Position numbers and translations under genes: made by a program. The notes under the pieces are model-generated. The model worked only from the letters and a program-made list of their open reading frames with translations. It had not been told where the DNA came from and searched no databases. A stretch of DNA of 64,000 nt, from the NCBI RefSeq assembly GCF_014356525.2, contig NC_052507.1, positions 5,899,561-5,963,560 on the forward strand, read 5' to 3'. Origin of the DNA: Nilaparvata lugens. Taxonomy: Eukaryota > Arthropoda > Insecta > Hemiptera > Delphacidae. Positions 62,572 to 64,000 of this stretch are shown here, in pieces (the first letter of the stretch is position 1; each line of letters starts with the position of its first letter).

Positions 62572-63294
62572 GCTTATGGCTTTGAATGGTGGGGAGACCC
62601 AAGGGTAGTTCCACCTCGCCGTATATAGTCCAAAGTTCCCTAATGGGAAACCGGACTCTAAGGTTATAGTGAGCACAATACTTTAAATTTACCTTCGCCA
62701 TAGATATACTATGTATACTATGTAGTATACAGGTAGGCAGACCGTCCCTTTACTCACACACACAAACTGAGACTGTGATTGTGTGTGTGAGTAGTAGGAG
62801 GGTCGGCCTAATCCTTCAGAGCTCATGCCTGTTAGGACAGAGTATAATTATATTTCTATCACACTTTATTAACTTGTGAACCACTACATCTTTAATGATA
62901 TAGTCTACAACAATATTCATTTTTTGTTTCAGGCATTTCCTGCTGGGGAGGAGGAGCAAATAAAGCAACTCAAGAATGAAGTTGCATCACTGAAGGAGGA
63001 ACTTCAGAAGAAGGATTCAATGATGAAATCGTTTTTGAATAAGGAGCAAATTGCTGCATTGCAACAAACACCAACAAGTGGAGTGCTGAGTCTATCCTTC
63101 TAGGCTTGAAGCTTCGATTCAGCCTGGGTGTCAATGGCTACAATTTCCTAAGGGAAACGAAATATCCTCTGCCTTCCATTGCCACTCTGAATCGACACTC
63201 AATTGATTCCGATAAGAATCGGAAACGTAAGGCTGAAATGTTTGGAACTTCATCCAAAAAAAAGAAAAAAACTGAGTTAGGATATGACCTGTAA
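59853..63294 (+). CDS. THAP-domain protein related to P-element/THAP9 transposases; frame broken in last exon
   Basis: Predicted exons: 59853-60005, 60495-60632, 61647-61742, 62933-63103 (frame A), with homology continuing in another frame to 63294. Residues 1-90 form a THAP zinc finger: C4-x4-C9, C50-x2-H53, the conserved tryptophan in AIWLQNC, proline in WKPT, and the AIPTLF box (AVPTIF in the family). Exon 4 gives a coiled coil (EEEQIKQLKNEVASLKEELQ) and the start of the HTH (FLNKEQIAAL). Homology then shifts by one base to KWSAESILLGLKLRFSLGVN and YPLPSIATLNRH, the rest of the THAP9-type HTH, ending with a basic tail KKKKKTELGYDL. No DDE/RNase-H domain follows. Likely a nuclear DNA-binding protein, domesticated relic or dead transposon copy; the break may also be a sequencing error. 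Confidence 0.75.
60495..60632 (+). CDS. THAP gene exon 2 (second half of zinc finger)
   Basis: 46 codons, acceptor ctatacag, donor TACAAG|gtaggt. It starts DHFEENQWELH, giving the final His ligand (C-E-D-H across the join), and carries KPNAIPTLFNVP, the THAP AVPTxF box. Confidence 0.85.
61647..61742 (+). CDS. THAP gene exon 3 with a GC donor
   Basis: 32 codons reading DPLFSEIAGGATITENETAN then LGVGNGTALSHE; acceptor tttttcag. The only suitable donor is GAG|gcaagt, which is the known consensus of the minor GC-AG intron class. Phase 0-0 fits exon 2 and both possible next exons. Confidence 0.6.
61895..61954 (+). CDS. Possible alternative terminal exon of the THAP gene
   Basis: Acceptor cattatacag followed in phase 0 by SISQGMSNTSQADSQPDTQ and a TAG. 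An AATAAA occurs at 62080, 126 bp past the stop. Used after exon 3 it gives a protein of about 148 residues with the THAP finger but no coiled coil or HTH. It cannot splice on in frame to 62933 (no suitable donor). It could also be chance. Confidence 0.4.
   Translation, partial: SISQGMSNTSQADSQPDTQ
62419..62848. mobile_element. Same MITE family, copy 2, expanded by (ATT)n, in THAP intron
   Basis: Shares tgagtgctgaaagattaagc and the right end ggacagagtataat with 40180-40420. A (TTA)n microsatellite (62511-62572) and about 130 bp of extra sequence lie in the middle. Confidence 0.8.
62933..63294 (+). CDS. THAP gene last exon: coiled coil plus THAP9-type HTH, with +1 frame break
   Basis: Acceptor tttgtttcag. 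Frame A reads AFPAGEEEQIKQLKNEVASL and stops at 63103. From about 63075 the family homology moves to another frame (KWSAESILLG) and stays open to a stop at 63294. No usable intron lies between the two stretches, so this is a one-base indel, genuine or technical. Confidence 0.65.
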
Positions 63295-64000
63295 TATTAC
63301 TCAATTACTTCTTAACATGTATGAAATCAGGCCTACTTATTTTTATTTATAAAATAGAATTATAGCACCCTGTTGACTGTCAGTAGACCGGGTTGTAAGG
63401 CCGATCTGCAAAGTAGTGGACTGTGAAAGTGTATAGATGAGATCTATATCTGATCTAGGCACTGACAGCTTTTCATTATTTGCTATGAGCGGATTTACAA
63501 ACCTTGAATGTGTAGATCCGAAAAAATACCTCTGGTTTACTGTGCGTCTGAGCACAAGTAAAATGCACAAAAGTAGTGCAATAATGATGACTAATAATTA
63601 AAGAATAATAGATAATAAGTTTCTTATTATCCGTATGTAATGCTGATATTTGAATGTAACTATTGGAATGCTTAAAATTAATGTAGTTGTAATTAAAATA
63701 AAAAGAATTAGGAATGCACTCAAGTAGTTTATTGTACCTAGACTTTTTGCTAGTACGTTTAAGAATACTGATACAATGTTTCAAAACGATGTTACCTCTG
63801 TGAGCGCAAAAGATTGAGTAAATACAAAGATAAAGTTGAGATATCAATGTTAATGTTGAAATACACAAAAGAGTATATTGATGCTGAAACTAATAATAGA
63901 ACAATAATGACAATGAGTAATGATTGAATTGAACGTACAAAATTTTAGCAATGTTTAAAAATGAATAAAATTTAGAATACTTGAAAAAAGATCGTAAATA
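63295..64000. other. Sequence downstream of the THAP gene
   Basis: AT-rich. AATAAA at 63697 may be a polyadenylation signal of the THAP gene. The open stretches show no family similarity. Confidence 0.5.

Noticed and set aside
62309..62701. 130-codon minus frame with an isoleucine run
   Set aside because: Isoleucine run is the (ATT)n microsatellite in a MITE.
1..64000. tRNA or rRNA genes
   Set aside because: No cloverleaf with conserved B-box or rRNA core sequence was recognised by eye; a dedicated scan would be decisive.

Overview
The window reads as nuclear DNA of an insect. It has AT-rich introns with GT-AG splice sites, several non-LTR (LINE) retrotransposons, many inverted-repeat MITEs, mariner, hAT-like, piggyBac-like and Helitron-like pieces, and no operon-like coding. 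The repeat families resemble those I associate with hemipterans, in particular delphacid planthoppers such as Nilaparvata. That placement is from memory and unverified.

Two host-type genes stand out. (1) A SAFB-like gene (scaffold attachment factor B family, RNA/DNA-binding nuclear protein) lies on the minus strand and covers most of the window, about 51.8 kb down to 1.8 kb. I could chain twelve exons whose splice phases all agree: a long acidic exon with 93-bp tandem repeats (51047-51834), two acidic linker exons, a small serine/aspartate exon, two exons forming one RRM, a 583-592 nt Arg/Ser/Asp/Glu-rich exon, a Lys/Glu-rich exon, two small exons with Arg/Ser character, and two C-terminal coiled-coil exons. 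The SAP-domain 5' end and the last 3' exon(s) were not found here. (2) A THAP-domain gene lies on the plus strand at 59853-63294. It has a complete C2CH zinc finger, a coiled coil and a P-element/THAP9-type helix-turn-helix, but the reading frame breaks by one base inside the last exon and no catalytic domain follows.

The most unusual feature is structural change inside the SAFB-like gene. The RS/DE-rich exon is present in three tandem 2.2-2.8 kb units (27391-34550). The second RRM exon is present in two nearly identical 876-bp units (35891-37642). The first acidic exon has a truncated upstream duplicate (53.1-53.3 kb). The RS/DE exon copies have phase 0 in and phase 1 out, so any two spliced in series would shift the frame: they must be used alternatively, or only one is used. 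The RRM exon copies are phase 0-0.

Layout: 1-1.8 kb, inverted repeat and a 0.76-kb repeat element; 1.8-8.4 kb, last visible SAFB exons flanking a LINE with two intact ORFs; 8.8-17.4 kb, LINE fragments, foldback elements and a 5'-truncated LINE inserted in an older repeat; 17.4-24.2 kb, transposase relic, MITEs and three SAFB exons; 24.6-34.6 kb, the RS/DE exon array; 34.6-40 kb, MITEs, RRM-exon duplication, Helitron-like repeat and a hAT-like element; 40-49 kb, linker exons, foldback and piggyBac-like MITEs, LINE fragments; 49.5-54.5 kb, palindromic mariner, acidic exon and its duplication; 54.7-59.5 kb, Helitron-like and other transposon remains; 59.5-63.3 kb, the THAP gene; 63.3-64 kb, AT-rich sequence.

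All exon limits are predicted by eye from splice consensus, phase and family similarity. No transcript or database evidence was available.
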